This document shows positions 35,274 through 43,779 of a stretch of 64,000 bases of DNA, piece after piece. Below the pieces are notes generated by a model. The model had not been told where the DNA came from and did no database searches. It saw only the letters and a list, made by a program, of their open reading frames with translations. Every line of letters starts with the position of its first letter. Positions within the stretch are counted from its first letter, which is position 1. The stretch spans positions 39,609-103,608 of the forward strand of contig JAKAGT010000020.1 of NCBI GenBank assembly GCA_021825585.1. Reading direction: 5' to 3'. Both the position numbers and the translations under genes were made by a program. Origin of the DNA: Bacteroidota bacterium. GTDB taxonomy: Bacteria > Bacteroidota > Ignavibacteria > Kryptoniales > JAKASW01.

Positions 35274-36197
35274 CTACAGCTGATAGCCCAGAGTAACCTC
35301 GAAAAGCGCAGGTGCGACGAGCTGGTAGCCGGTCACGTGTGTCAGCAGCGGAATCCGAACGTCCCCGTATAGCTGAATGTTCGGACTCACATTGACTTCG
35401 ACACTCGGCGAGACATAAAGCCTTTCATATCCCGTACTGGCGGGGTCCGCGTTCACGCCGCTGTCGGAGCCGCGGAAGGAAGCAATCAACTGAAGGATCG
35501 GGACTACTTTGTAGGTCTCCAGCAGGTTATCGTAATGTACTCCCAAAGTCATATCGAAACTATCTCCGGGCCGGTATCCGTCACGTGAATTGAACGCGTG
35601 CTGCCACATCGCCTGGGCAAACCATCCCCAGTCGTTTTCCTGCCCCATTTGATATCCGCCGAGAAGTAGGTCCGTGGTTCCGGTTCCGATCTGCGTATCC
35701 CTGTCCAGGAGCGAAAGGTTATACGGTCCCGTCGGGAGCTTCAGTCCGAACTGAACGGCAGTTGACATATCTTCGGATATTCCGGTATACATTCCAAGGA
35801 CGCGAACGTCTGCCACCGAGATGTGGTTCGTCGAGGCTAAGCCGCCGCTTTCGGTGGTTGTCATAAAATATCTGTCCCAAACAGGCGTCTCGACCATGAC
35901 GCCCCAGTCTCTGTTCGCCATATATTGAAGGCCGAGAGTGTAAAACCCCGAGCGAATCGATTTGTCTTCGTTCAGGTTCGCTGCCGCGCCCTTCCAGCCG
36001 TACCAGTTGTCGTATTGGTCCATGTAATCGTACGTCATGAACATGCGCAGGCCCGCGGAAGTAGCCATCATCCATCTTGCGCCCACGGAGAAGACGTTGC
36101 ACCCGCAAGCGCATGCCAGAGTTGAAGCCGGAATAAAAAGGGTAACGACCGCTGTTGTGGTCAGAGAGAGAACAAGTCTGTTTCTAAAAGCTCGCAT
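35274..36197 (-). CDS. Outer-membrane beta-barrel protein (transporter, MetA-pathway-like)
   Basis: The 307-residue protein has a signal peptide (about 1-28) directly followed by the cysteine motif CACGCNVF. The remainder consists of alternating amphipathic strands with aromatic girdles and ends with FEVTLGYQL, an outer-membrane insertion-type C-terminus. This matches the transporter family related to MetA-pathway barrels. The CACGC motif may bind metal or form disulfides, and it recurs at the N-terminus of related proteins. Substrate unknown. The stop lies at the end of the dehydrogenase remnant frame. Confidence 0.7.
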   Translation of the reverse strand: MRAFRNRLVLSLTTTAVVTLFIPASTLACACGCNVFSVGARWMMATSAGLRMFMTYDYMDQYDNWYGWKGAAANLNEDKSIRSGFYTLGLQYMANRDWGVMVETPVWDRYFMTTTESGGLASTNHISVADVRVLGMYTGISEDMSTAVQFGLKLPTGPYNLSLLDRDTQIGTGTTDLLLGGYQMGQENDWGWFAQAMWQHAFNSRDGYRPGDSFDMTLGVHYDNLLETYKVVPILQLIASFRGSDSGVNADPASTGYERLYVSPSVEVNVSPNIQLYGDVRIPLLTHVTGYQLVAPALFEVTLGYQL

Positions 36198-36391
36198 GGT
36201 AGAGCTAATAACAATTCTATGCGACAGAGGTTCCTTCCATTCCGGCCTTAAACACGCCAGGCTCCCGGATTTCCGGGCCGGTAGTAAACGCCGAAAATGG
36301 TTCTCCTTACGATTTCTTTCGGGGTTTCGACACTCTCTTTATGATTTCTTAATTGCGCGTCGACATCTGCGCCGACCATATTTGTCCCGTC

Positions 36392-36742
36392 ATGAAAAAG
36401 ATAGAAACTGTTATTCGAGTTGATGCTGTGGAAAGAGGCTGGCGCGCAGTGCGCAAAGCGGGAGCAATTGTGGCTACGGTAAGCGAGGCAAGAGTATTTT
36501 ACAGAGAACCGTCCCAAAAAGGAGCACATCGAGAAACATTCGGTGAGGCTCTCTTCGAATACAAGACCAAACTCGAAGTGATAGTCCCCGAGTCACTTGT
36601 CTGGCCGGCCATATCGGCAATCACCGACGGAGCAGGAAGCAATCGGGCAAGTGATGAGAAAATATTTGTCACGCCGTTAGAAAAGGGAACTAATATCGGG
36701 ACCATTGAGATCGAGGAAGAAGTCTTGAACCGGCTCCGTTGA
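36392..36742 (+). CDS. PII-like signalling protein with non-canonical T-loop
   Basis: The ATG at 36392 gives 116 residues with the ferredoxin-like fold of PII proteins (MKKIETVIRVDAVERG, then TVSEARVF at 29-36 and LEVIVPESLV at 61-70). It aligns to GlnB without gaps through the T-loop, but the site of the uridylylated Tyr51 is not a tyrosine, and the B-loop GxGK is replaced by ASDEK. It is therefore unlikely to be a classical nitrogen sensor. PII-like proteins often bind nucleotides and control transporters. It precedes the porin and the kdp genes, so a role in K+ or anion transport control is plausible but inferred. The binding site is poor. Confidence 0.72.
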   Translation: MKKIETVIRVDAVERGWRAVRKAGAIVATVSEARVFYREPSQKGAHRETFGEALFEYKTKLEVIVPESLVWPAISAITDGAGSNRASDEKIFVTPLEKGTNIGTIEIEEEVLNRLR

Positions 36743-36766
36743 AAAACAAAGAAGGATCGGTGCGCA

Positions 36767-37876
36767 ATGAAATTGCTCTTGGCGGAAGTGTTCTTGTTCG
36801 AAATGTTATTTGCGGCAGCTGCATTTGCTGCAGACTCGACATCGGTTCAGCCCGGAATTTCCTGGAGCGGCTTCGTTGATGTCTACTACAGTAAGAACTT
36901 CAACAGCCCTTCAAACCAGATGAACCAGCTCAGGAACTTCGACATTTATGAAAACCAATTCGGTTTGAACCTTGCCAAGCTTACCGTGCAGGGACAGGCT
37001 CAACCGGTCGGCTTCCGGATCGACATTGGCTTCGGAACTGCAAACGACGTAGTCCAGGGTCTGCTGAATCCGCTGACGGGCGCCGCGTCTCCAATGACCA
37101 GCACATTGGATCTGGTCGAACAAGCTTATCTCACGGCAGTCGTTCCCGTCGGCTCAGGACTGACGGTCGACGTCGGAAAATTTACGACGTTGATGGGTTA
37201 TGAGGTAATCGAAACAAATGGCAATTGGAATTACAGCCGGTCGCTGCTGTTTGCCTGGGCCGTCCCGTATTATCATACCGGGATCCGCCTCACTTACCCG
37301 GTCGCTAATAATTTTACGGCAACCCTCTGTCTCGTGAACGGTTGGAATACGGTAATCGATAATAACAGGTCCAAGTCGGTCGCACTGGGACTGAACTATT
37401 CTCCGACATCCACCACGACGCTTACACTGAACGGCATAAGCGTGTTCGAGCAGCCGGCGGGCGTCCATTACGGAAAAAGGGATGTGTGTGAGCTGATCGT
37501 TACGCAGCAAGTCGGAGAAAACCTGTCGCTGGCTGCCGATGCGGTTTATGGGAGGGAGCGCGTGGCGAGTGTTTTGAATATCTGGAAGGGTATTGCTGCT
37601 TACACGAAATACAACCTCGATTCAGAGTCGGACATCGCCCTTCGCGGCGAGATTTATTATGACCCGCAGGATTATGCCACTGGCGTGACTTTGCCGAAGG
37701 CGACATTCAAGGAGATTACGGCGACTTACGAGTACCGTCCCTGGAGCCCATTGATACTGAGGCTGGAAGCGCGCGACGACTTTGCAAACGGAAACTTGTT
37801 CATCTCGGCGAGCTCGCCATTTCCGGCGAGGACTTCACAACCGACACTACTCCTGGGAGCCATCGCCACGTTTTGA
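36767..37876 (+). CDS. Outer-membrane porin (BBP2-type)
   Basis: The 369-residue protein starts with a signal peptide ending AAFAAD (near 22) and continues with GISWSGFVDVYYSKNFN, a typical beta-barrel porin-2 N-terminus. Repeated strands with a GKFTTLMGYEV segment near 145 follow, and the C-terminus is LLLGAIATF, ending in phenylalanine as expected for BAM recognition. The ATG has GAAGGAT upstream. Similar porins occur beside kdp genes in FCB bacteria, which suggests ion uptake through the outer membrane. The stop overlaps the TTG of the next gene. Confidence 0.85.
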   Translation: MKLLLAEVFLFEMLFAAAAFAADSTSVQPGISWSGFVDVYYSKNFNSPSNQMNQLRNFDIYENQFGLNLAKLTVQGQAQPVGFRIDIGFGTANDVVQGLLNPLTGAASPMTSTLDLVEQAYLTAVVPVGSGLTVDVGKFTTLMGYEVIETNGNWNYSRSLLFAWAVPYYHTGIRLTYPVANNFTATLCLVNGWNTVIDNNRSKSVALGLNYSPTSTTTLTLNGISVFEQPAGVHYGKRDVCELIVTQQVGENLSLAADAVYGRERVASVLNIWKGIAAYTKYNLDSESDIALRGEIYYDPQDYATGVTLPKATFKEITATYEYRPWSPLILRLEARDDFANGNLFISASSPFPARTSQPTLLLGAIATF

Positions 37877-38478
37877 GTTCGGCGGGGACCGTTGACTATT
37901 GGCAGGCCTGGCTATATCTGGGAGCAGGCGCCGTCTCGAGCGTCCTTCTTACTTTTTATATAGTAAAAGATCCCGTAATCCTGGAAAGGAGGGCAAAGTT
38001 CGGGCCTGCTTCGGAGGAGCGTCCTGCTCAGAAAATCATAGTAGTGTTAGGTGGCCTCCCTGCCATCGGCGTATTCATCGTCCCGGGTCTTGATCGTCGT
38101 TTCGGATGGTCAAGCGTGCCACCATGGCTTTCCGTTGTCGGCGATATCATGATAATAGTGAGCATGTGGATGGTTTATCTGGTGTTCAAAGAAAACCCTT
38201 TCGGTTCCGCAACAGTGGAGGTATCTAAGGAGCAAAAAGTCACCTCAACCGGCCCCTACTCGGTTGTGCGGAATCCGATGTACGTGAGTGCGGCAGTGTA
38301 CTTTGTGGCATTATCTTTGGCGCTCGCTTCCTAGTGGGGGCTGACCGCTGCTTTCCTCACGATTCTTGGACTCGTCTGGCGCCTTTTTGACGAAGAGAGA
38401 TTTCTCGTGAAAAACCTGCCCGGCTATAAAGAGCACTGCACAAGAGTACATTGGCACCTGATCCCGTGGATATTCTAA
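37873..38478 (+). pseudogene. ICMT-family methyltransferase interrupted by an in-frame amber codon
   Basis: The frame begins at TTG 37873, overlapping the porin stop, and encodes an ICMT-like protein with the signature TSTGPYSVVRNPMYVSA. At 38332-38334 a TAG replaces what should be the first Trp of a Trp-Trp-Gly segment. The same frame then continues for 48 codons as WGLTAAFLTILGLVW ... DEERFLVKNLPGYKEH to a TAA ending at 38478. This is exactly the expected C-terminus. The product is thus either a truncated 153-residue protein, a nonsense-mutated pseudogene, or a read-through gene. Confidence 0.85.
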
Positions 38479-39036
38479 ATGTTAGAGTTCAAATCTTTTC
38501 ATTACTCTTTGGACAAGGACTGGCACTCACACCATTAGCCAGTTCGAGAACGTTCAGCCACCGATATTGACTAGCTCGCCCGCGAAGCGGGGTAAAACGC
38601 GAAGTGGCCCGTACAACATTGTAAACAATTGAAAATCTAAAATACACGTTCGTCTTTTTACAGGTCGCTCCTACGGAGCTTCTTCTGGCCTTTGCTGCGG
38701 TTATTACAAACAGGCCGTGCCTAAGGGCACTGCGAAGGAAAAGCAGAGTTGACGATCCGTGTAAACCAGTGCATTTATCCAACCTTGTACGCACGATTGA
38801 CCGATGGGACATCTGCCACCCGTCGCAGCCCAGCGCCCTGTTTGTAAAGTTCCCCAATTCCCCTGAAAGTTTGAAGACATACCGAATGTTTGGGTTTCCA
38901 AAGTGAATCAGACATTGTCGTCGAGATCTTTATAATTTCCTTATACCTATTTCCCATCTCTTTACGACTCTTTAATTGCCGCTGCGCTCAATTCCTCCCA
39001 TATTTATCCGCAATAAAAACAAAGGTCGTAGGTGAT
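38479..39036. other. Intergenic region upstream of kdpF
   Basis: This 558-base stretch holds the kdp promoter region. It includes two imperfect copies of ACAGGTCGCTCCTACGGAGC (about 38661-38681 and 38710-38731; the second copy has several changes), which look like a degenerate intergenic repeat. Hairpin-forming CGCCCGCGAAGCGGGG lies at about 38577-38592. No ydaO-type c-di-AMP riboswitch core is recognised. Confidence 0.45.
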
Positions 39037-39114
39037 ATGATAATCGGACTCGTGATTTCGATGGCGCTGCTGGTGTATCTGGTTTACACTCTGATAAAGC
39101 CGGAGAAATTCTAA
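39037..39114 (+). CDS. kdpF: Small K+-transporting ATPase subunit KdpF
   Basis: This is a 25-residue single-span membrane peptide (MIIGLVISMALLVYLVYTLI, then KPEKF). It sits directly before kdpA, its TAA sharing one base with the kdpA ATG (TAATG). KdpF stabilises the KdpFABC complex in the inner membrane. AGGTGAT lies upstream of the ATG. It is too short to be found by a normal length filter. Confidence 0.9.
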   Translation: MIIGLVISMALLVYLVYTLIKPEKF

Positions 39115-40829
39115 TGCTCATCGCCACATTTGGATTCTTCGGCATGCACGATATTGTCCAGATCGGTGTATTCCTTCTCGCACTTACCTTGCTAACCCCG
39201 CCGCTGGGAGCGTTCATGGCAAAGGCGCTCAATGGAGAGAGGAATTTTCTCACTCCTGTTTTCGGCGGACTCGAGAGGCGGTTCTATAGGATTTGCCGCA
39301 TCGATCCCGGGCAGGAAATGGACTGGAAGTCTTACCTCCTTGCAGTGGTCGCCTTCAGTCTCGTCGGACTTGTCGCGCTGTGGTTATTCCAGGTCACGCA
39401 GGCATATTTGCCTCTGAATCCGCAACACCTTCCGAACGTGTCGTGGGATCTTGCTTTCAATACGGCTGTAAGCTTCATGACGAATACCAACTGGCAGTCC
39501 TACGCTGGTGAAACGACACTGAGTTATTTTGTCCAGATGGCGGGACTCACCGTGCACAATTTCGTCAGCGCGGCGGCAGGTATGGCGGTTCTCCTCGCGC
39601 TTATCCGCGGCATAACCCGAAAGTCAACGGAGGGCCTCGGAAATTTCTGGGCCGATCTCGTTCGCATGACTCTGTATGTGCTTCTTCCGCTCTCTATCAT
39701 ACTGACGTTGATTCTCGTCGGGCAGGGAACGGTTCAGACATTGTCCGGTTATGCTCATGTCACGACACTCGAAGGTCAGAAGCAGGTTATAGCCGTCGGC
39801 CCCGCCGCTTCCCAGATTGCGATAAAGCAAATCGGTACAAATGGCGGTGGATTCTTCAACGCCAACAGCACACATCCGTTCGAGAACCCGACACCCTTGA
39901 CGAATTTCTTCGAGGTGCTTGCAATCATCCTGATTGCTTCTGCGAGTGTATATACATACGGAAAAATGGCCGGAGCCCCGAGACAGGGATGGGTGATTTG
40001 GGGTGTGATGCTCGCGGTCTTCTGCATCATGCTCGGCGTCTCGCTTTACTCAGAATACAACTTTCATCCTCCTTATGTATCGACCCCTTCGATGGAAGGA
40101 AAGGAGACCCGCCTCGGAGTTACGAACAGCATCTTATGGGAGGTTACAACTACCGTCACCTCAAACGGCTCTGTTAACTCCATGCACGACAGCCTGAGTC
40201 CCCTTTCCGGGATGGTCGCACTGGTAGACATGATGTACGGTGAAGTTATTTTCGGCGGAATAGGTTCAGGACTTGCCAGTATGCTTCTCTTTGTCCTGCT
40301 CACCGTTTTCATAGCGGGCCTTATGGTCGGAAGGACGCCGGAGTATTTAGGGAAGAAGATCGAGGCGTATGAGGTAAAGATGTCTGTCATCGGCGTCCTG
40401 GCGCCGGGCGCGGCCATACTGATATTCACCGCGGTGGCATCCGTGACGAAAGTCGGGTTGTCGGCCTTGAACAATGGCGGACCGCACGGGCTCTCGGAGA
40501 TTCTCTACGCGTTCACATCGTGTGCGGCGAACAACGGGAGCGCCTTCGCCGGACTCGGCACAAACACGGTCTTTTACAATATCACGCAGGGCATCGATAT
40601 GCTCATCGGGAGGTTCGTTCCCATCGTGGCGTACCTCGCCGTCGCGGGAAGTCTCGCGAAGAAGAAGTCGGTACCGCCGTCTGCCGGAACTTTCCCGACC
40701 GATTCCATGCTCTTCGGCTTCCTCCTCATCGGAGTGATAATCATAGTTGCGGCGCTGACGTTCTTCCCGGTCCTCGCGCTCGGCCCGATAGCCGAACATT
40801 TCCTGATGCTGGCGGGAAAAACGTTTTAG
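39114..40829 (+). CDS. kdpA: K+-transporting ATPase subunit A
   Basis: This 571-residue membrane protein is the K+-binding and channel-like subunit of the high-affinity KdpFABC pump. The filter and signature sequence TNGGGFFNANSTHPFENPTPL is split here for length as TNGGGFFNANS plus THPFENPTPL (about residues 242-263), and the related loops NTNWQSYAGE and CAANNGSAFAG are present. About ten membrane segments are seen, normal for the family. The length is slightly above the E. coli size of 557. The ATG overlaps the kdpF stop, and GGAGAAA lies upstream. Confidence 0.97.
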   Translation: MLIATFGFFGMHDIVQIGVFLLALTLLTPPLGAFMAKALNGERNFLTPVFGGLERRFYRICRIDPGQEMDWKSYLLAVVAFSLVGLVALWLFQVTQAYLPLNPQHLPNVSWDLAFNTAVSFMTNTNWQSYAGETTLSYFVQMAGLTVHNFVSAAAGMAVLLALIRGITRKSTEGLGNFWADLVRMTLYVLLPLSIILTLILVGQGTVQTLSGYAHVTTLEGQKQVIAVGPAASQIAIKQIGTNGGGFFNANSTHPFENPTPLTNFFEVLAIILIASASVYTYGKMAGAPRQGWVIWGVMLAVFCIMLGVSLYSEYNFHPPYVSTPSMEGKETRLGVTNSILWEVTTTVTSNGSVNSMHDSLSPLSGMVALVDMMYGEVIFGGIGSGLASMLLFVLLTVFIAGLMVGRTPEYLGKKIEAYEVKMSVIGVLAPGAAILIFTAVASVTKVGLSALNNGGPHGLSEILYAFTSCAANNGSAFAGLGTNTVFYNITQGIDMLIGRFVPIVAYLAVAGSLAKKKSVPPSAGTFPTDSMLFGFLLIGVIIIVAALTFFPVLALGPIAEHFLMLAGKTF

Positions 40830-40830
40830 G

Positions 40831-41052
40831 AAATTCTAAACACTGATCTCTAAATCCTAAACAGATTCAAAACTCAAAAGACTCAATGCAAAACGTCGTT
40901 AGCGCAAGTAGGTCGGGGAAACGAAGTGGCGTCTGTAATCGCGCAAATGCATTTCGTCACCAGTCAACAATGCGAGCCCTTTTAGAAGCTTTGGATTTAG
41001 GATTTAGAATTTGTTTAGAGTTTAGGATTTCGGATTTAGAATTTGGAATGAG
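40831..41052. repeat. A+T-rich intergenic repeats between kdpA and kdpB
   Basis: The 261-base gap between kdpA and kdpB contains degenerate tandem units of GGATTTAGAATTT (for example 40991-41050) and their rough reverse complements AAATTCTAAAC and CTAAATCCTAAAC at the left end. They can fold as an imperfect inverted repeat. Such a large gap inside a kdp operon is unusual and suggests a late insertion or a local promoter. Confidence 0.55.
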
Positions 41053-41090
41053 GCACGATTGACAATCCGCACCTTCAAGGAATAAGAGAT

Positions 41091-43193
41091 ATGGACAAGA
41101 AATCAGATCTTAGATTAACATCGACATTCGATAGAAAAATAGTTCTCCAGGCGCTTGTGGATTCGGTGAAGAAGCTGAATCCCAAGACGCTGGTCAGAAA
41201 CCCGGTTATGTTTGTCGTCGAAGTTGTCGCTTTCATATCGACATATGTGGTCATACGGGAAATCGTAACGGGTCACGAGTCGCTCTTCAATATTCAGATA
41301 ACCTTCTGGCTCTGGATCACCGTCCTGTTTGCGAATTTCGCGGAGGCCATCGCCGAAGGCCGTGGGAAGGCCCAGGCCGAGGCGCTCAGGAAGGCGAGGT
41401 CCGAAACGATGGCCAGGAGAATCGACGACGGCAAGGAAACCAGGGTAAACGCCCTCGATCTGCGGAAGGGCGATATAGTCGTCTGCGAAGCCGGAGACGT
41501 GATACCGGTTGATGGAATTGTGATCGAAGGGATCGCGAGCGTCGACGAGTCGGCGATTACCGGCGAGTCGGCCCCGGTCATACGCGAGAGCGGCGAGGAG
41601 AGAAGCGCCGTCACCGGCGGTACGAAGGTGCTCAGCGACAGGATCGTCATACGTATTACCGCCGAACCCGGCTCGACATTCATGGACAAGATAATCGGAC
41701 TTGTCGAGGGTGCGAAGCGCCAGAAGACCCCTAACGAGATCGCCCTCACGATACTACTCTCCGCGTTGACAATCGTGTTCCTGCTAGCTGTCGCTACCTT
41801 TCCGCCATTCATGATTTACAGCGGGAAAGCTTCCGGCACTTCGGTACATGAGTTCATAACACTGCCGATACTCGCATCATTGCTCGTCTGCCTCATCCCC
41901 ACGACGATCGGCGGTCTCCTGAGCGCGATCGGCATCAGCGGCATGGACAGGCTGATAAGGAAAAATGTTATCGCGACGAGCGGACGCGCGGCTGAGGCGG
42001 CAGGCGACGTCGATGTCCTCCTTCTCGACAAGACCGGCACCATCACGCTCGGGAACAGGATGGCCAGCGACTTCATCGCCGCACCCAGAATTTCGGTTGA
42101 GCGGCTCGCCGATGCTGCACAGCTCTCATCGATTGCAGACGAGACTCCGGAAGGAAGATCCATAGTGGTCCTCGCAAAGGAGAAGTATGGTCTCAGGGCT
42201 AAGGAAGTGCGGGACGTCGGCGCAACTTTCATCCCGTTTTCTGCCCAGACGAAGATGAGCGGCGTGGAAATTCCGGCGACCGACGGAATCGGGCCTCGCT
42301 CCATCCGCAAAGGCTCGGGCGAAGCCATAAAGAAATATGTCGCAGATCTCGGGAAAACCTTCCCGCAGTCCGTGCAGAAGAACCTGGAAGAAATCGCGCG
42401 CCAGGGATCCACTCCGCTGGTCGTCGTCGAGAATGGCGATGTCCTCGGAATCGTGCAGCTGAAGGACATTGTGAAAGGCGGAATCAAGGAAAGATTCGCG
42501 CAGCTCCGCAAGATGGGGATCAAGACTGTAATGATTACCGGTGACAACGCCCTGACCGCTGCCGCAATAGCGGCGGAAGCCGGCGTCGATGATTTCATCG
42601 CTGAAGCAAAACCGGAGGACAAGCTCGGTCGCATCAGGGGAGAGCAGGCCAACGGTCACCTTGTCGGGATGATCGGCGACGGGACGAACGACGCCCCCGC
42701 GCTCGCGCAGGCAGACGTCGGCATCGCGATGAACAGCGGAACACAGGCGGCACGCGAAGCCGGCAACATGGTCGACCTCGACAGCAACCCGACGAAGCTC
42801 ATCGAAGTCGTCGAGACCGGGAAGAAACTTCTTATGACTCGCGGCGCGCTGACGACGTTCAGTATCGCCAACGATGTATCGAAGTACTTTGCGATAATCC
42901 CGGCGATGACGGGGACGCTATATGCATTCGGCAAACCGTTCGGTCCGCTCGCGGCATTGAACATAATGAGGCTCGGTTCGCCGGAGAGCGCCATACTGAG
43001 CGCCGTAATCTTCAACGCAATAATAATAATTCTGCTCGTCCCGCTCGCACTTAAAGGGGTGAAATACAGACCTGTCGGCGCGAGCGCGGTGTTGCGTAGA
43101 AACCTGTGGATCTACGGCGCAGGCGGACTAATTGCTCCTTTCATCGGTATAAAGCTGATAGACATCCTGATCAACGCCTTGAAAATTGTTTGA
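41091..43193 (+). CDS. kdpB: K+-transporting P-type ATPase subunit B
   Basis: The 700-residue catalytic subunit has all expected motifs: TGES (157-160), the phosphorylated aspartate D313 in DKTGT, and the nucleotide-binding domain between. The hinge GDGTNDAP is at 529-536, and TM5 reads [13 protein letters not shown] with the conserved Asp and Lys. It couples ATP hydrolysis to K+ transport through KdpA. The ATG has AAGGAAT upstream. kdpC starts 10 bases after its TGA. Confidence 0.98.
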   Translation: MDKKSDLRLTSTFDRKIVLQALVDSVKKLNPKTLVRNPVMFVVEVVAFISTYVVIREIVTGHESLFNIQITFWLWITVLFANFAEAIAEGRGKAQAEALRKARSETMARRIDDGKETRVNALDLRKGDIVVCEAGDVIPVDGIVIEGIASVDESAITGESAPVIRESGEERSAVTGGTKVLSDRIVIRITAEPGSTFMDKIIGLVEGAKRQKTPNEIALTILLSALTIVFLLAVATFPPFMIYSGKASGTSVHEFITLPILASLLVCLIPTTIGGLLSAIGISGMDRLIRKNVIATSGRAAEAAGDVDVLLLDKTGTITLGNRMASDFIAAPRISVERLADAAQLSSIADETPEGRSIVVLAKEKYGLRAKEVRDVGATFIPFSAQTKMSGVEIPATDGIGPRSIRKGSGEAIKKYVADLGKTFPQSVQKNLEEIARQGSTPLVVVENGDVLGIVQLKDIVKGGIKERFAQLRKMGIKTVMITGDNALTAAAIAAEAGVDDFIAEAKPEDKLGRIRGEQANGHLVGMIGDGTNDAPALAQADVGIAMNSGTQAAREAGNMVDLDSNPTKLIEVVETGKKLLMTRGALTTFSIANDVSKYFAIIPAMTGTLYAFGKPFGPLAALNIMRLGSPESAILSAVIFNAIIIILLVPLALKGVKYRPVGASAVLRRNLWIYGAGGLIAPFIGIKLIDILINALKIV

Positions 43194-43203
43194 TGGTGAC
43201 AAA

Positions 43204-43779
43204 ATGAAGAAACACCTTTGGGACTCGATAAAAATGCTTCTCGTGATGACTATCTTTACCGGGATAATTTATCCGCTCGCCATGACCGGCATAGCGCAGA
43301 TTATTTTTCCGAATCAGGCCAACGGAAGCATGATCAAAATCAACGGCAAGCTTGTCGGCTCGAGACTTATCGGGCAGAATTTTACGAGCGACAGGTATTT
43401 CTGGCCTCGGCCGTCGGCTATCGGTTACAATCCGCTCCCTTCCGGCGGGAGCAACTACGGCCCGACAAGCGATACGCTGAAGGACCTGGTGGAGATGAGG
43501 AGGAAGGAATTCATTCGTTTGAACGGGCTTCCTTCAAATACACGGGTGCCGCCTGATATGTTGTATGCTTCCGGAAGCGGACTCGATCCGGATATCAGTC
43601 CGGAAGCGGCTGAGCTCCAGATCGGCAGGGTTGCCCGCGCGAGAGGATTCGACCTTGCCCAAACAGCAAGACTTAGGAAGCTGGTACAGTCACATATTCA
43701 AGAGCCTCAACTTGGCTTCCTGGGGAATACGAGGGTCAATGTACTCGAACTCAACATCGCGCTCGACTCGCTCCGCTGA
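43204..43779 (+). CDS. kdpC: K+-transporting ATPase subunit C
   Basis: The 191-residue subunit has an N-terminal membrane helix (about 10-30) and a periplasmic domain with the typical motifs NPLPSGGSNYGPTS and SGSGLDPDISPEAAELQIGR. KdpC increases affinity and stabilises the complex. I choose the ATG at 43204, which has GGTGA upstream, over the in-frame TTG at 43186, which would overlap kdpB. The end of the gene overlaps the start of the KdpB-like gene by 41 bases. Confidence 0.96.
   Translation: MKKHLWDSIKMLLVMTIFTGIIYPLAMTGIAQIIFPNQANGSMIKINGKLVGSRLIGQNFTSDRYFWPRPSAIGYNPLPSGGSNYGPTSDTLKDLVEMRRKEFIRLNGLPSNTRVPPDMLYASGSGLDPDISPEAAELQIGRVARARGFDLAQTARLRKLVQSHIQEPQLGFLGNTRVNVLELNIALDSLR

Noticed and set aside
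38479..39036. A c-di-AMP (ydaO-type) riboswitch upstream of kdpF
   Set aside because: The conserved core sequences are not present. Only degenerate repeats are seen.
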